DNA of 61,618 bases from a beta proteobacterium AAP51 (GTDB taxonomy: Bacteria > Pseudomonadota > Gammaproteobacteria > Burkholderiales > Burkholderiaceae_C): the NCBI GenBank assembly GCA_001295905.1, contig LJHT01000034.1, positions 1 through 61,618 of the forward strand. The letters are read 5' to 3'. The translations under genes and the position numbers were made by a program. Shown in pieces: positions 50,395-58,945 of the stretch. The first letter of the stretch is position 1; every line of letters begins with the position of its first letter. The notes beneath the pieces are model-generated. The model was not told the DNA's origin, made no database searches, and saw only the letters and a program-made list of their open reading frames with translations.

Positions 50395-51521
50395 CGACGA
50401 CGCCACCGCAGGTGCCCGCGCACATGGCCTGGCTGGCCGCGCTGCGGCAGGCCGAGCTGGTGCTCGGCTGGGGCCTGCCCGAATGGCAACGGGTGCTGCG
50501 CCTGTCGCGCCGCCTGCGCCTGCTGGGCCGGCTGGCCGAGCAGGTGGAAGCCGCCGGCCTCAGCCACCGCCTGCCACCGCCAGTGGCGCAACAGCTGCGC
50601 GCCGAACTGCGTTTCTCGCGCTGGCGCACGAACCAGATGCGCTGGACCGTGGAACGGCTCTCGGCCACGCTGGCCGGTGCCGGCCACCCGCTGGTGCTGC
50701 TGAAGGGAGCGGCCTACATGGGGCAGGGCCTGCCCATCGCCAGCGGCCGGCTGCCCTCGGACCTGGACATCCTGGTGCCCCAGGCCCACATCGCCGAGGC
50801 GCAGGCCCGCCTGGTGGCCGAGGGCTGGCAGGAAACCGAGCTCGACGAGCACGACCAGCGCTACTACCGCGAGTGGAGCCACGAGGTGCCGCCCATGCGC
50901 CACCCGGCGCTGCCGCTCGAGCTGGACCTGCACCACAACATCCTGCCCCCGGTGGCGCGCGTCTCGGTGCCGGCCGCGCCGCTGCTGGCGCGGCTGCAGC
51001 CTTCCCTCTGGCAGGGCTGGCAGGTGCTGCACCCCGCCGACCAGGTGCTGCACAGCGCGGTGCACCTGTTCCACGACTCGGAAGCCCGCGACCGCCTGCG
51101 CGACCTCGTCGACATGGACGGGCTGCTGCGCCACTTCGTGCCCGCCGATGCCGGCTTCTGGCCCGGCCTGCTGGCGCGCGCGCAGGAGCTCGGGCTGGTC
51201 GACGAGCTGGCCCTGGCCTGCCACTTCACCCACGGCTGGCTGGGCACGCCCGTGCCCGAGGACGTGCGTGCCGCGCTGGTGCGCGGCCGGGCGCTGCGCC
51301 ATGCCTGGCTGTTGCCACTGTGGACGGCGGTGCTGACCCCCACCGAGCCCGATGCCGAGCCCAGCCGCGGCCAGGCGCTGGCGGCCTACGCCGTGCTGGT
51401 GCGCCACCACCTGGGCCGCATGCCGCTGCGCCTGCTGCTGCCGCACCTGTGGCACAAGGCCCGCGCGCGCCGGGCCCAGGCGCAGCAGGCGCTCATCACC
51501 GACACGCCCTCGGACACCTGA
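50391..51521 (+). CDS. nucleotidyltransferase family protein (NTP_transf_5-like), HPr-rel-A cassette
   Basis: 376 residues from the ATG at 50391 overlapping the kinase stop. The signature is LVLLKGAAYMGQGLP then RLPSDLDILVP (~100-125), the Gly-Ser/DxD metal site of the minimal nucleotidyltransferase family. ELDLHHNI (~180) and LVDMDGLLRHF (~240) are typical of the NTP_transf_5 group. Substrate unknown; with the kinase and RRE protein it could add a nucleotide to a phosphorylated peptide, as proposed for lasso clusters carrying the same pair. Last gene of the four-gene run; 68 nt separate it from the XdhC-like gene. Confidence 0.85.
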   Translation: MTTTPPQVPAHMAWLAALRQAELVLGWGLPEWQRVLRLSRRLRLLGRLAEQVEAAGLSHRLPPPVAQQLRAELRFSRWRTNQMRWTVERLSATLAGAGHPLVLLKGAAYMGQGLPIASGRLPSDLDILVPQAHIAEAQARLVAEGWQETELDEHDQRYYREWSHEVPPMRHPALPLELDLHHNILPPVARVSVPAAPLLARLQPSLWQGWQVLHPADQVLHSAVHLFHDSEARDRLRDLVDMDGLLRHFVPADAGFWPGLLARAQELGLVDELALACHFTHGWLGTPVPEDVRAALVRGRALRHAWLLPLWTAVLTPTEPDAEPSRGQALAAYAVLVRHHLGRMPLRLLLPHLWHKARARRAQAQQALITDTPSDT

Positions 51522-51589
51522 ACGGCCCCGCGGCGCAGCAGCAGGGGTTGTGGCAAGCTACCGGCCCTTTTCGCCCGGGAGCGCGCCGC

Positions 51590-52594
51590 ATGAACAGCAT
51601 GGACGTCGAAGTCATCCGCACCGCGATGGACTGGATGAACCGCGGCCACCGCGTGGTGCTGGGCACCGTGGTGCGCACCTGGGGCAGCAGCCCGCGCCCG
51701 CCGGGCAGCCTGATGATCATCCGCGACGACGGGCAGGTGGCCGGCAGCCTCTCGGGCGGCTGCATCGAAGACGACCTCATCGACCGCGTCAAGCGCGGCG
51801 AACTCGCCCCCCGCCTGCCGCAGGCCACCACCTATGGCGTCACCGCCGAAGAGGCGCAGCGCTTCGGCCTGCCCTGCGGCGGCACGGTGCAGATCGTGCT
51901 GGAGCCGCTGAGTGCGCAAAGCCTGCTGCGCGACATGCTGGCGGCCATCGAGAGCCACCGCGTCATCCGCCGCCGGCTGGAACTGGCCACCGGGCTGGTG
52001 AGCCTGCGTCCCTGCGATGACGGTGATGCCTTGCGTTTCGACGGCCAGGTGCTGGAAACCGTGCACGGCCCGCGGCTGCGGCTGGTCATCATCGGCGGCG
52101 GGCAGCTCAGCCGCTATCTCGCGAGCATGGCCGTGATGCTCGATTACCGCGTGACGGTGTGCGACCCGCGCGAGGAGTACCACGAGGGTTGGGCCGCGAT
52201 GGAGGGCGTGACCTTGTCGCGCCTGATGCCCGACGACCTGGTGATCGCTATGAACCTCGACGCCAACAGCGCGCTGGTGGCCGTGACGCACGACCCCAAG
52301 CTCGACGACCTGGCGCTGATGGAGGCGCTGAAGACGCCGGCCTTCTACGTGGGCGCCCTGGGCAGCCGCCGCAACAACGACAACCGCCGGCTGCGCCTGA
52401 AGGAGTTCGATGTCAGCGAAGCCGAGCTGCTGAAGCTGCGCGGGCCCGTGGGCCTGAACCTGGGGGCCAAGACGCCGCCCGAGATCGCAATGAGCATCGT
52501 GGCCGAGATGACGGCGGCGCGCCGAGGGGTGGATCTCAGCGGCCCGCTGGCCGACTGGAGCGGCTCGGAAACCGCCTGCCGGCTGCAGGCCTGA
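51590..52594 (+). CDS. XdhC family protein (molybdenum cofactor maturation)
   Basis: 334 residues from the ATG at 51590; the longer upstream frame is a shadow of the preceding genes. The N-terminal XdhC/CoxI domain has VVRTWGSSPRPPGSLMII and SLSGGCIEDDLID (~42-55). The C-terminal Rossmann domain has LVIIGGGQLSRYLA (~165) and YVGALGSRRNN (~260). Family members insert sulfurated molybdenum cofactor into xanthine dehydrogenase or CO dehydrogenase-type enzymes. No such enzyme is in the window, so it may serve a distant one. A 14-mer shared with another intergenic site starts 9 nt after the stop. Confidence 0.88.
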   Translation: MNSMDVEVIRTAMDWMNRGHRVVLGTVVRTWGSSPRPPGSLMIIRDDGQVAGSLSGGCIEDDLIDRVKRGELAPRLPQATTYGVTAEEAQRFGLPCGGTVQIVLEPLSAQSLLRDMLAAIESHRVIRRRLELATGLVSLRPCDDGDALRFDGQVLETVHGPRLRLVIIGGGQLSRYLASMAVMLDYRVTVCDPREEYHEGWAAMEGVTLSRLMPDDLVIAMNLDANSALVAVTHDPKLDDLALMEALKTPAFYVGALGSRRNNDNRRLRLKEFDVSEAELLKLRGPVGLNLGAKTPPEIAMSIVAEMTAARRGVDLSGPLADWSGSETACRLQA

Positions 52595-52602
52595 GGGCGC
52601 CT

Positions 52603-52617
52603 CGGCCTTGCACGTGC
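52603..52617 (-). repeat. dispersed element, inverted copy of the 14-mer at 26751
   Basis: GGCCTTGCACGTGC at 52604-52617 is the exact reverse complement of 26751-26764. It lies 9 nt after the XdhC stop and just before the convergent TPM gene's stop. Confidence 0.6.
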
Positions 52618-52621
52618 AGGG

Positions 52622-53125
52622 CTACCGCAGGTCGGGCGAGTCACTCAGCTCGTTGGGGTTGGCCTGGCCCGGCGCCAGAGGGAAGTGCTGGGCCAGCAGC
52701 CCGTCCACGGCATCGATGGCCTGGGCCAGGCCGTCTTCGAAGCGCCCGGCGCGGAAGGCCTCGCGCATGCCGGCAATGAGCTGGTCCCACTGCGCCTGCG
52801 GAACGCGCCGCGCCAGGCCGCGGTCGGCCACGATCTCGATGGCGTGTTCGGCCAGCAGCAGGTAGATGAGCACGCCGTTGTTGTGCTCGGTGTCCCACAC
52901 ACGCAGCTTGCCGAACAGCGTGACAGCGCGGTCGCGGGCGCTGAGGTCGTTCCAGAGGTAGGACCAGGGCAGCCCGGCCTCCACGCTGAGGCGGATCTCA
53001 CCGCTGTGCCTGGCCTCGCTGGCCGCCACGCGGGCCTGCAGGCGCGCCAGCGCCTCGGGGCCCAGCGCCCGGCGCGCGTCGGCTTCGTCCAGCCAGCGGT
53101 GCTTGAACAGGCGCGCGAGCTTCAT
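52622..53125 (-). CDS. TPM domain protein
   Basis: 167 residues with no signal peptide. The TPM (TPM_phosphatase) fold is shown by ARVAASEARHSGEIRLSVEAGL (in part), RAVTLFGKLRVWDTEHNNGVLIYLLLAEHAIEIVADRGLA (in part), the typical VLIYLxxxxxxxEIVAD core. C-terminal tail short and acidic. It directly follows the other TPM gene with no gap, and both follow lemA. Role unknown; lemA-TPM-TPM is a common envelope-associated cluster in proteobacteria. Confidence 0.88.
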   Translation of the reverse strand: MKLARLFKHRWLDEADARRALGPEALARLQARVAASEARHSGEIRLSVEAGLPWSYLWNDLSARDRAVTLFGKLRVWDTEHNNGVLIYLLLAEHAIEIVADRGLARRVPQAQWDQLIAGMREAFRAGRFEDGLAQAIDAVDGLLAQHFPLAPGQANPNELSDSPDLR

Positions 53126-54115
53126 TCACCAGTCTCCCGAGGCGCCACCGCCACCAAAGTCGCCACCGCCGCCAGAGGAAAAGCCGCCGCCACCGCCCCA
53201 GGAACCGCCGCCACTGCTGCCGCCGGTCCAGCCCCCGGGCATGCCGCCCCGGCCGCCACCCCGCCGCCCGCCCAGGCTGCGCAGCGCCGAGCCCACGCCC
53301 ATCACCGCCGCCAGCACCAGCGCCACCAGGCCCACGCCCAGCGCCAGCAGCACGCTGGCGGTCATCCACCAGGCAATGCCGCCGGCGGCGCCGGCCGTCA
53401 GCACCACGCCGAGCTTGCGCCCGAACAGCCGCCCCAGCACCGAGGCGATCACGGGCACGGCGAAGAAGACGAAGATGCCGAGGTCTTCGAGCTGCAGGCC
53501 GCGCTCGCCGCCGCTGCGCGGGGTGGTGGCTTCGGGCGCCGGCAAGCCTTCACCGCGGATGCGCTGCATCAGCCGGTCGACGGCGGCGTTCAGGCCGCCG
53601 GCGTAGTCGTTCTCGCGGAAAGCCGGGCGCAGGGTCTGGTCGATGATCTGGCGCGCGGCCAGGTCGGGGATGGCGCCTTCCAGCGCCTTGGCCACCTCGA
53701 TGCGCAGCTTGCGCTCGTCCTTGGCCACCACCACGAGCACGCCATCGCCCACCTCGCGGCGGCCGATCTTCCACTGGTCGGCCACGCGCTGCGCGTAGGC
53801 GGCGATGTCTTCGGGCGCGGTGGCGGGCACCAGCAGCAGCACGATCTGCGGCCCGGCCTCGGCCTCGAAGGCCGCGAGCTTGGCTTCCAGCGCCTGGGTC
53901 TGCGCGGCGGTGAGCGTGCCGGTCTGGTCCATCACGCGGGCGTTCAGGGGCGGCACGGGCCGCAGGTCTTGCGCCCAGGCCGCTGCCGGCAGCCCCAGCC
54001 CGAACCCGAGTGCCAGTGTCAGTGCCAGGCCGAAGGCGATGGTCCAGGCCCGGGCCCCTGCCCAGGTGCGTGCCGAGGCCAGGACCCAGCCCACCCCGGC
54101 GCGCCGGCACTGCAT
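53126..54115 (-). CDS. YgcG-like TPM domain protein, secreted with membrane segments and Gly-rich tail
   Basis: 329 residues. Signal peptide ~1-48 (ending AAAWAQ). The TPM domain is ~52-195 (VMDQTGTLTAAQTQALEAKL in part; DGVLVVVAKDERKLRIEV in part). Two hydrophobic helices follow at ~225-245 and ~250-285. The tail from ~300 is Gly/Ser/Phe-rich, ending DFGGGGASGDW. This is the standard YgcG layout. It starts 8 nt after lemA. Predicted anchored in the inner membrane with the TPM domain outside; function unknown. Confidence 0.88.
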   Translation of the reverse strand: MQCRRAGVGWVLASARTWAGARAWTIAFGLALTLALGFGLGLPAAAWAQDLRPVPPLNARVMDQTGTLTAAQTQALEAKLAAFEAEAGPQIVLLLVPATAPEDIAAYAQRVADQWKIGRREVGDGVLVVVAKDERKLRIEVAKALEGAIPDLAARQIIDQTLRPAFRENDYAGGLNAAVDRLMQRIRGEGLPAPEATTPRSGGERGLQLEDLGIFVFFAVPVIASVLGRLFGRKLGVVLTAGAAGGIAWWMTASVLLALGVGLVALVLAAVMGVGSALRSLGGRRGGGRGGMPGGWTGGSSGGGSWGGGGGFSSGGGGDFGGGGASGDW

Positions 54116-54123
54116 GGCGGTGC

Positions 54124-54768
54124 CTAGCGCGATGCCGCAGGTGCGGGCGTGGCGGGCTTGTCGAAGCTCACCGTCGGCGGCACGCTGATCTGCGCTTCGT
54201 TCTGCACCGTGAAGTTGGGCTTCACCTCGTAGCTGAAGACCATGGCCGTCAGGTTGCTGGGAAAGCTGCGCGCCAGCACGTTGTACTCCTGCACCGCCTT
54301 CACGTAGCGGCCGCGGGCCACGGTGATGCGGTTCTCGGTGCCTTCCAGTTGCACGCGCAGGTCCTGGAAGCCCTGGTTGGCCTTCAGGTTGGGGTAGTTC
54401 TCGCTCACCACCAGCAGCCGGCTGAGCGCGCCCGTCAGCTCACCCTGGGCGGCCTGGAACTTCTGGAAGGCCTCGGGGTTGTTCACGAGTTCCGGCGTGG
54501 CCTGGATGCTGGTGGCGCGGGCGCGCGCTTCCACCACCTTCGTCAGCGTTTCCTGCTCGAAGTTGGCCTCGCCCTTGACGGTGGCCACGATGTTCGGAAT
54601 GAGGTCGCTGCGGCGCTGGTACTGGTTCAGCACCTCGCTCCAGCTGCTTTTCACCTGCTCGTCCAGGCGCTGGAAGTCGTTGTAGCCGCAGCCCGTCAGG
54701 CCCAGGCTCAAGGCCAGCGTGGCCAGCAGGGCGAAGAAGCGGTTATGGGTTCGGGGCTGGTTGGGCAT
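54124..54768 (-). CDS. lemA: LemA family lipoprotein
   Basis: 214 residues from the ATG at 54768, with GGAGGAC just upstream; the earlier in-frame start is rejected. Lipoprotein signal with LGLTGC (Cys ~26). LemA core: [48 protein letters not shown]. Helical, periplasm-facing envelope protein of unknown function. First gene of the lemA-TPM-TPM operon, divergent from hemE with 95 nt between. Confidence 0.92.
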   Translation of the reverse strand: MPNQPRTHNRFFALLATLALSLGLTGCGYNDFQRLDEQVKSSWSEVLNQYQRRSDLIPNIVATVKGEANFEQETLTKVVEARARATSIQATPELVNNPEAFQKFQAAQGELTGALSRLLVVSENYPNLKANQGFQDLRVQLEGTENRITVARGRYVKAVQEYNVLARSFPSNLTAMVFSYEVKPNFTVQNEAQISVPPTVSFDKPATPAPAASR

Positions 54769-54863
54769 GGGTCCTCCGGCACGGGCACCGGCTGGCGCCC
54801 CGCGTGCACATGATGCCGAAGCCCCCAGGTTCAAGCCCTGCTGGCGCCGCTGATAATGCCCCG

Positions 54864-55958
54864 ATGACGCCTGCCCTCCACAACGACACCTTCCTGCGCG
54901 CCTGCCTGCGCCAAGCCACCACCCACACGCCCGTCTGGCTGATGCGCCAGGCCGGCCGCTACCTGCCCGAGTACAAGGCCACGCGGGTGAAGGCCGGCAG
55001 CAGCTTCATGGGGCTGGCCACCAACCCCGAATACGCCACCGAGGTGACGCTGCAACCGCTGGAGCGCTACCCGCTGGACGCCGCCATCCTGTTCAGCGAC
55101 ATCCTCACCGTGCCCGACGCCATGGGCCTGGGCCTGAGCTTCGGTGCCGGCGAAGGCCCGCGCTTCGCCCACCCGGTGCGCGACGAAGCGGCCGTGATGG
55201 CGCTGCAGGCACCCGACCTCGACAAGCTGCGCTATGTGTTCGACGCCGTGAAGAGCATCCGCCGGGCGCTGAACGGCAAGGTGCCACTGATCGGCTTCTC
55301 GGGCAGCCCCTGGACGCTGGCGAGCTACATGGTCGAAGGCGCCGGCAGCGACGACTACCGGCTCATCAAGACCATGCTCTACAGCCGGCCCGACCTGATG
55401 CACCGCATCCTGGCCGTGAACGCACAGGCCGTGACGGCCTACCTCAACGCCCAGATCGACGCCGGCGCGCAGGCCGTGATGGTGTTCGACAGCTGGGGCG
55501 GCGTGCTGGCCGATGGCGCCTTCCAGGAGTTCAGCCTGAACTACACGCGCCAGGTGGTGGCCGGCCTGAAGCGCGAAGCCGAAGGCCGCCAGGTGCCGGT
55601 GATCGTGTTCACCAAGGGCGGCGGGCTGTGGCTGGAAGAAATTGCCGCCGCAGGTGCCGACGTGGTGGGCCTGGACTGGACCATGAACCTGGGCACCGCG
55701 CGTGCCCGCGTGGGCCACCAGGTGGCGCTGCAGGGCAACCTGGACCCCAGCGTGCTGTTTGCCCCGCCCGAGGCGGTGGCGCGCGAAGGCGTGAAGGTGC
55801 TCGAGAGCTTCGGCCGCCCGCAGCGCCCCGATGGCCGCTGGGACGGCCACATCTTCAACCTGGGTCACGGCATCAGCCAGTTCACGCCGCCGGACCACGT
55901 CACGGCGCTGGTGGAAGCCGTGCACGCGCACTCGCGCCGGCAGCGCGCACCCGCCTGA
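54864..55958 (+). CDS. hemE: uroporphyrinogen decarboxylase
   Basis: 364 residues from the ATG at 54864. It decarboxylates uroporphyrinogen III to coproporphyrinogen III in haem synthesis. The signature [10 protein letters not shown] (~28-37) holds the catalytic Arg residues; [15 protein letters not shown] carries the key Asp; [16 protein letters not shown] (~145) and NLGHGI (~335) are conserved. Normal length (E. coli 354). Two GC-rich hairpins lie 42-83 nt past the stop. Cytoplasmic. Confidence 0.96.
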   Translation: MTPALHNDTFLRACLRQATTHTPVWLMRQAGRYLPEYKATRVKAGSSFMGLATNPEYATEVTLQPLERYPLDAAILFSDILTVPDAMGLGLSFGAGEGPRFAHPVRDEAAVMALQAPDLDKLRYVFDAVKSIRRALNGKVPLIGFSGSPWTLASYMVEGAGSDDYRLIKTMLYSRPDLMHRILAVNAQAVTAYLNAQIDAGAQAVMVFDSWGGVLADGAFQEFSLNYTRQVVAGLKREAEGRQVPVIVFTKGGGLWLEEIAAAGADVVGLDWTMNLGTARARVGHQVALQGNLDPSVLFAPPEAVAREGVKVLESFGRPQRPDGRWDGHIFNLGHGISQFTPPDHVTALVEAVHAHSRRQRAPA

Positions 55959-56447
55959 GCATCCGCCTCCTGCAGGGCCGCCAGCGGCACGGCCGGACGC
56001 GCCGGCAGGCCTGCGCAGGCTGCCGGCGTGAGTGAGCACTCAGCGCCAGGGCTCGGCAGTGCCGCAAGGGTCGTCGCCCATGTGGCCGCATGTCGCGGTG
56101 CAACACGAAAAGTGGGGGGTGAGTGGTTGCTCAGGGCTTGACTTATCCCCAAATTCCAGCCTTGTGCCCACCCGGGCGTGCCCGCAGGGGCCGAATGCCA
56201 GAAAAGCCTCAAGTCACGTGCTAAGTTGTTGATTTTTATGAAGTCACACAACTGCCATCAAAACGGGCAACGGGGGCTGGGGGCCCGCAGAATCAAGCAC
56301 TTGGCGCAGCTTGGCGCAGCTTCCCCACAAACTTATCCACAGATTTCGTGGATAGCTGGAAAAACCCTTGCCGATCATGCACTTGCGGCACTTGCTTGAA
56401 GTCGGGTGGAGCTTTCGCACGCAAGTGAAGCGCCGCCGGGACCCCCC
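55959..56447. other. 489-bp intergenic region hemE-priA with hairpins and DnaA-box-like sites
   Basis: The largest non-coding gap in the window. It holds a 12-bp hairpin (56001-56027, GCCGGCAG...CTGCCGGC with one bulge) and GAGTGAGCACTC (56030-56041), likely hemE 3' structures. Further on is a stretch around 56220-56275 that is clearly AT-richer than its surroundings, a 10-bp direct repeat CTTGGCGCAG x2 (56300-56319), and DnaA-box-like 9-mers (56143, 56333, 56347). I see no convincing ORF. Confidence 0.7.
56333..56355. promoter_or_regulatory. DnaA-box pair upstream of priA
   Basis: TTATCCACA at 56333-56341 is a perfect consensus DnaA box. CGTGGATAG at 56347-56355 is an inverted box with two mismatches (CTATCCACG). 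TTCCCCACA (56321) and TTATCCCCA (56143) are weaker matches nearby. priA begins 93 nt downstream. Confidence 0.55.
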
Positions 56448-58508
56448 ATGACCCTGGGCACCCCCGGCACGGTGCCCGTGGCGGTGGAAACGCCGCGCCA
56501 CACCAGCATCAGCGGCCTGCTCGACTACACCAGCCCCCAGCCCCTGGCCCCCGGCACCCTGGTGCGGGTGCCCCTGGGCAAGCGGGACGTGCCCGGCCTG
56601 GTGTGGGAAGCCGACCCCGGCGCCACCGCGCCCCCCGCGGCCCTGCGCGAGGTGGCCATGGCGCTGAGCGCGCTGCCGCCGCTGGGGGCCGACTGGCGCG
56701 CGCTGGTCGAGTTCGCCGCCGCCTACTACCAGCGCGGCGTGGGTGAACTGGCGCTGGCGGTGCTGCCGCCCGAGCTGCGCAAGCTCGACGACACCCAGCT
56801 CGCGCGCCGGCTGAAGCGCCTGGCGGCCTTGAAGCCGGCCGAAGCGGGCACGCCGCCGCCGCTGCCGGCGCTGAGCGAAGAGCAGGCGGCCGCACTGGCC
56901 GCACTCGCCGCCGTGCCCACCGGCCACCCGCCCCCGCCCGTGCTGCTGCACGGCGTGACGGGCAGCGGCAAGACCGAGGTCTACCTGCGTGCCGCCGCCG
57001 ACGCACTGGCGCGCGGTCACCAAGCCCTGGTGCTGGTACCCGAGATCAACCTCACGCCGCAGCTCGAGTCGCGCTTTGCCGAGCGTTTTCCCGGCCGCCT
57101 GCTCGTCAGCCTGCACAGCGGGCTGACGCCGGCCCAGCGCCTGCGCCACTGGCTGCAGGCCCACCTGGGCCAGGCCGACCTGGTGCTGGGCACGCGGCTG
57201 GCAGTGTTTGCCTCGATGCCGCGGCTGGGGCTCATCGTCGTGGACGAAGAGCACGACCCCAGCTTCAAGCAGCAGGAAGGCGCACGCTATTCGGCGCGCG
57301 ACCTCGCCGTGTGGCGCGCCCACCGCGCCGGCATGCCGGTGCTGCTGGGCTCGGCCACGCCCTCGCTGGAAAGCTGGCAGCGGGTGCAGGAAGGCCGCTA
57401 CCTGCGCCTGGGCATGGCGCAGCGCATCGGCGGCGGCGCCATGCCGCGCGTGCGGCTGGTGGACATGAACCTGCTGCCCAAGCCCGGGGCCGGTGCGCCC
57501 GAGCGCGTGCTCGCCCCACCCTTGCTGGAGGCCATCGAAAAACGCATTGCCGCCGGTGAACAGAGCCTGCTGCTGCTGAACCGCCGCGGCTACGCGCCCG
57601 TGCTGCACTGCGGCGCCTGCGCCTGGAAAAGCGGCTGCCCGCACTGCAGCGCCTGGCGCGTGTTCCACAAGCTCGACCGCACACTGAAATGCCACCACTG
57701 CGGCTTCAGCGAGCGCGTCCCGCGCGCCTGCCCGGAATGCGGCAACCTCGACATCGCCCCCATCGGCCGCGGCACCGAGAAGCTGCAGGAGCAACTGGCC
57801 ACGCTGCTGCCCCAGGCCCGTGTGGCGCGGCTGGACGCCGACACCACGCGCGCGGCCGGCAGCCTGCAGCAGCAGCTGGCCGAGGTGCACGCCGGCGAGG
57901 TGGACGTGCTGGTGGGCACGCAGATGCTGGCCAAGGGGCACGACTTCCGCCGCGTCACGCTGGTGGCGGCGGTGAACGCCGACGGCGCACTCTTCAGCAG
58001 CGACTTCCGCGCCCCCGAGCGCTTGTTCGCACTGCTGATGCAGGCCGCCGGCCGCGCCGGGCGCGACGCCGAACAGGCCGCACGCAGCGAGATGTGGGTG
58101 CAGACCTGGCACCCCACACACCCGCTGTACGCCGCGCTGCGCAAGCACGACTACGACAGCTTCGCCGCCGCGCAGCTGGAAGAGCGCCGGGCCGCCGGCC
58201 TGCCGCCCTTTGCCCACCTGGCGCTGCTGCGTGCCGATGCGCGCACGGCCGAGGCCGCCACCGGCTTCCTGCAGGAGGCCGCCACGCTCATCGACGCCAC
58301 CACGGCCGGCGTCACGGTCTACCCGCCGGTGCCGCCCTTCGTGGCCAAGCTGGCCGATGTGGAACGCATGCAGATGCTGCTGGAATCACCCTCACGCAAG
58401 GCCCTGCAGCGCACGCTGGCCGCCTGGCTGCCCCAACTGAATGGCCTGCGCTCGCGCCACAAGGGGCTGCTGCGCTGGGCGGTGGACATCGACCCGCTGG
58501 CGATCTGA
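56448..58508 (+). CDS. priA: primosomal protein N' (replication restart helicase PriA)
   Basis: 686 residues from the ATG at 56448. The N-terminal DNA-binding domain (~1-100) opens with VPVAVETPRHTSISGLLDY (in part). Helicase: Walker A GVTGSGKTEVYL (~168), DEEH box VVDEEHDPSFKQQ (~264), GSATPSLES (~302). The zinc-binding insert has the paired-Cys pattern CGACAWKSGCPHC...CHHCGF...CPECGN (~388-432). QAAGRAGRD (~530) is motif VI. It restarts stalled forks by loading the primosome. It follows a region with DnaA-box-like sites; an ArsC-family gene follows 50 nt later. Confidence 0.95.
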   Translation: MTLGTPGTVPVAVETPRHTSISGLLDYTSPQPLAPGTLVRVPLGKRDVPGLVWEADPGATAPPAALREVAMALSALPPLGADWRALVEFAAAYYQRGVGELALAVLPPELRKLDDTQLARRLKRLAALKPAEAGTPPPLPALSEEQAAALAALAAVPTGHPPPPVLLHGVTGSGKTEVYLRAAADALARGHQALVLVPEINLTPQLESRFAERFPGRLLVSLHSGLTPAQRLRHWLQAHLGQADLVLGTRLAVFASMPRLGLIVVDEEHDPSFKQQEGARYSARDLAVWRAHRAGMPVLLGSATPSLESWQRVQEGRYLRLGMAQRIGGGAMPRVRLVDMNLLPKPGAGAPERVLAPPLLEAIEKRIAAGEQSLLLLNRRGYAPVLHCGACAWKSGCPHCSAWRVFHKLDRTLKCHHCGFSERVPRACPECGNLDIAPIGRGTEKLQEQLATLLPQARVARLDADTTRAAGSLQQQLAEVHAGEVDVLVGTQMLAKGHDFRRVTLVAAVNADGALFSSDFRAPERLFALLMQAAGRAGRDAEQAARSEMWVQTWHPTHPLYAALRKHDYDSFAAAQLEERRAAGLPPFAHLALLRADARTAEAATGFLQEAATLIDATTAGVTVYPPVPPFVAKLADVERMQMLLESPSRKALQRTLAAWLPQLNGLRSRHKGLLRWAVDIDPLAI

Positions 58509-58558
58509 GGGCCTGAGAACTCCGAACTCCGAACCCCGAACCCGCACCGGACACGCGC

Positions 58559-58918
58559 ATGAGCACCACCCTCTACGGCATCCCCAACTGCGACACCGTC
58601 AAGCGCGCCCGCGCCTGGCTCACCCATCGCGGCGTGGCGCACGGCTTCCACGACTTCAAGAAGCAGGGCCTGCCCGAAGACGCGCTGCAGCGCTGGCTGG
58701 CCGAGGCCGGCTGGGAGACGCTGCTCAACCGCAAGGGCAGCACCTGGCGCCAGCTGCCGCCGGCCGAACAGGCAGCGGTGGTGGATGCCCCTAGCGCCGC
58801 CGCCCTGATGCGGCGCGCGCCCAGTGTCATCAAGCGCCCGGTGGTGGCCTGGGCCGACGGCCGGCTGACGGTGGGCTTCGACGCCGTGGCCTGGGCGCGG
58901 GGCCTGGCCGGCCTCTAG
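58559..58918 (+). CDS. ArsC/Spx family protein (YffB-like)
   Basis: 119 residues, thioredoxin-like fold. TTLYGIPNCDTVKRARAWL at the N-terminus has the single Cys (C11) of the family, and VIKRPVV (~91) is the conserved Arg-Pro loop. Small proteins of this type (YffB, Spx, MgsR) are GSH-dependent thiol reductase-like; true arsenate reduction is not implied because no ars genes are nearby. Length matches YffB (about 118). Likely a cytoplasmic redox protein. Confidence 0.9.
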   Translation: MSTTLYGIPNCDTVKRARAWLTHRGVAHGFHDFKKQGLPEDALQRWLAEAGWETLLNRKGSTWRQLPPAEQAAVVDAPSAAALMRRAPSVIKRPVVAWADGRLTVGFDAVAWARGLAGL

Positions 58919-58945
58919 TCCGCCGCCGGGCCGCCGCGGCGCGGC

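Noticed and set aside
50102..52594. 830-residue open frame reading into the XdhC gene
   Set aside because: The first ~495 codons are an out-of-frame reading of the kinase and nucleotidyltransferase genes; only the part from 51590 is real.
56143..56355. Chromosomal origin (oriC)
   Set aside because: Only one perfect DnaA box, and no dnaA, dnaN, parAB or rpmH nearby.
58559..58918. Arsenate resistance gene
   Set aside because: Only the ArsC-like fold is present; no arsR, arsB or arsH, and the sequence fits YffB-type proteins.
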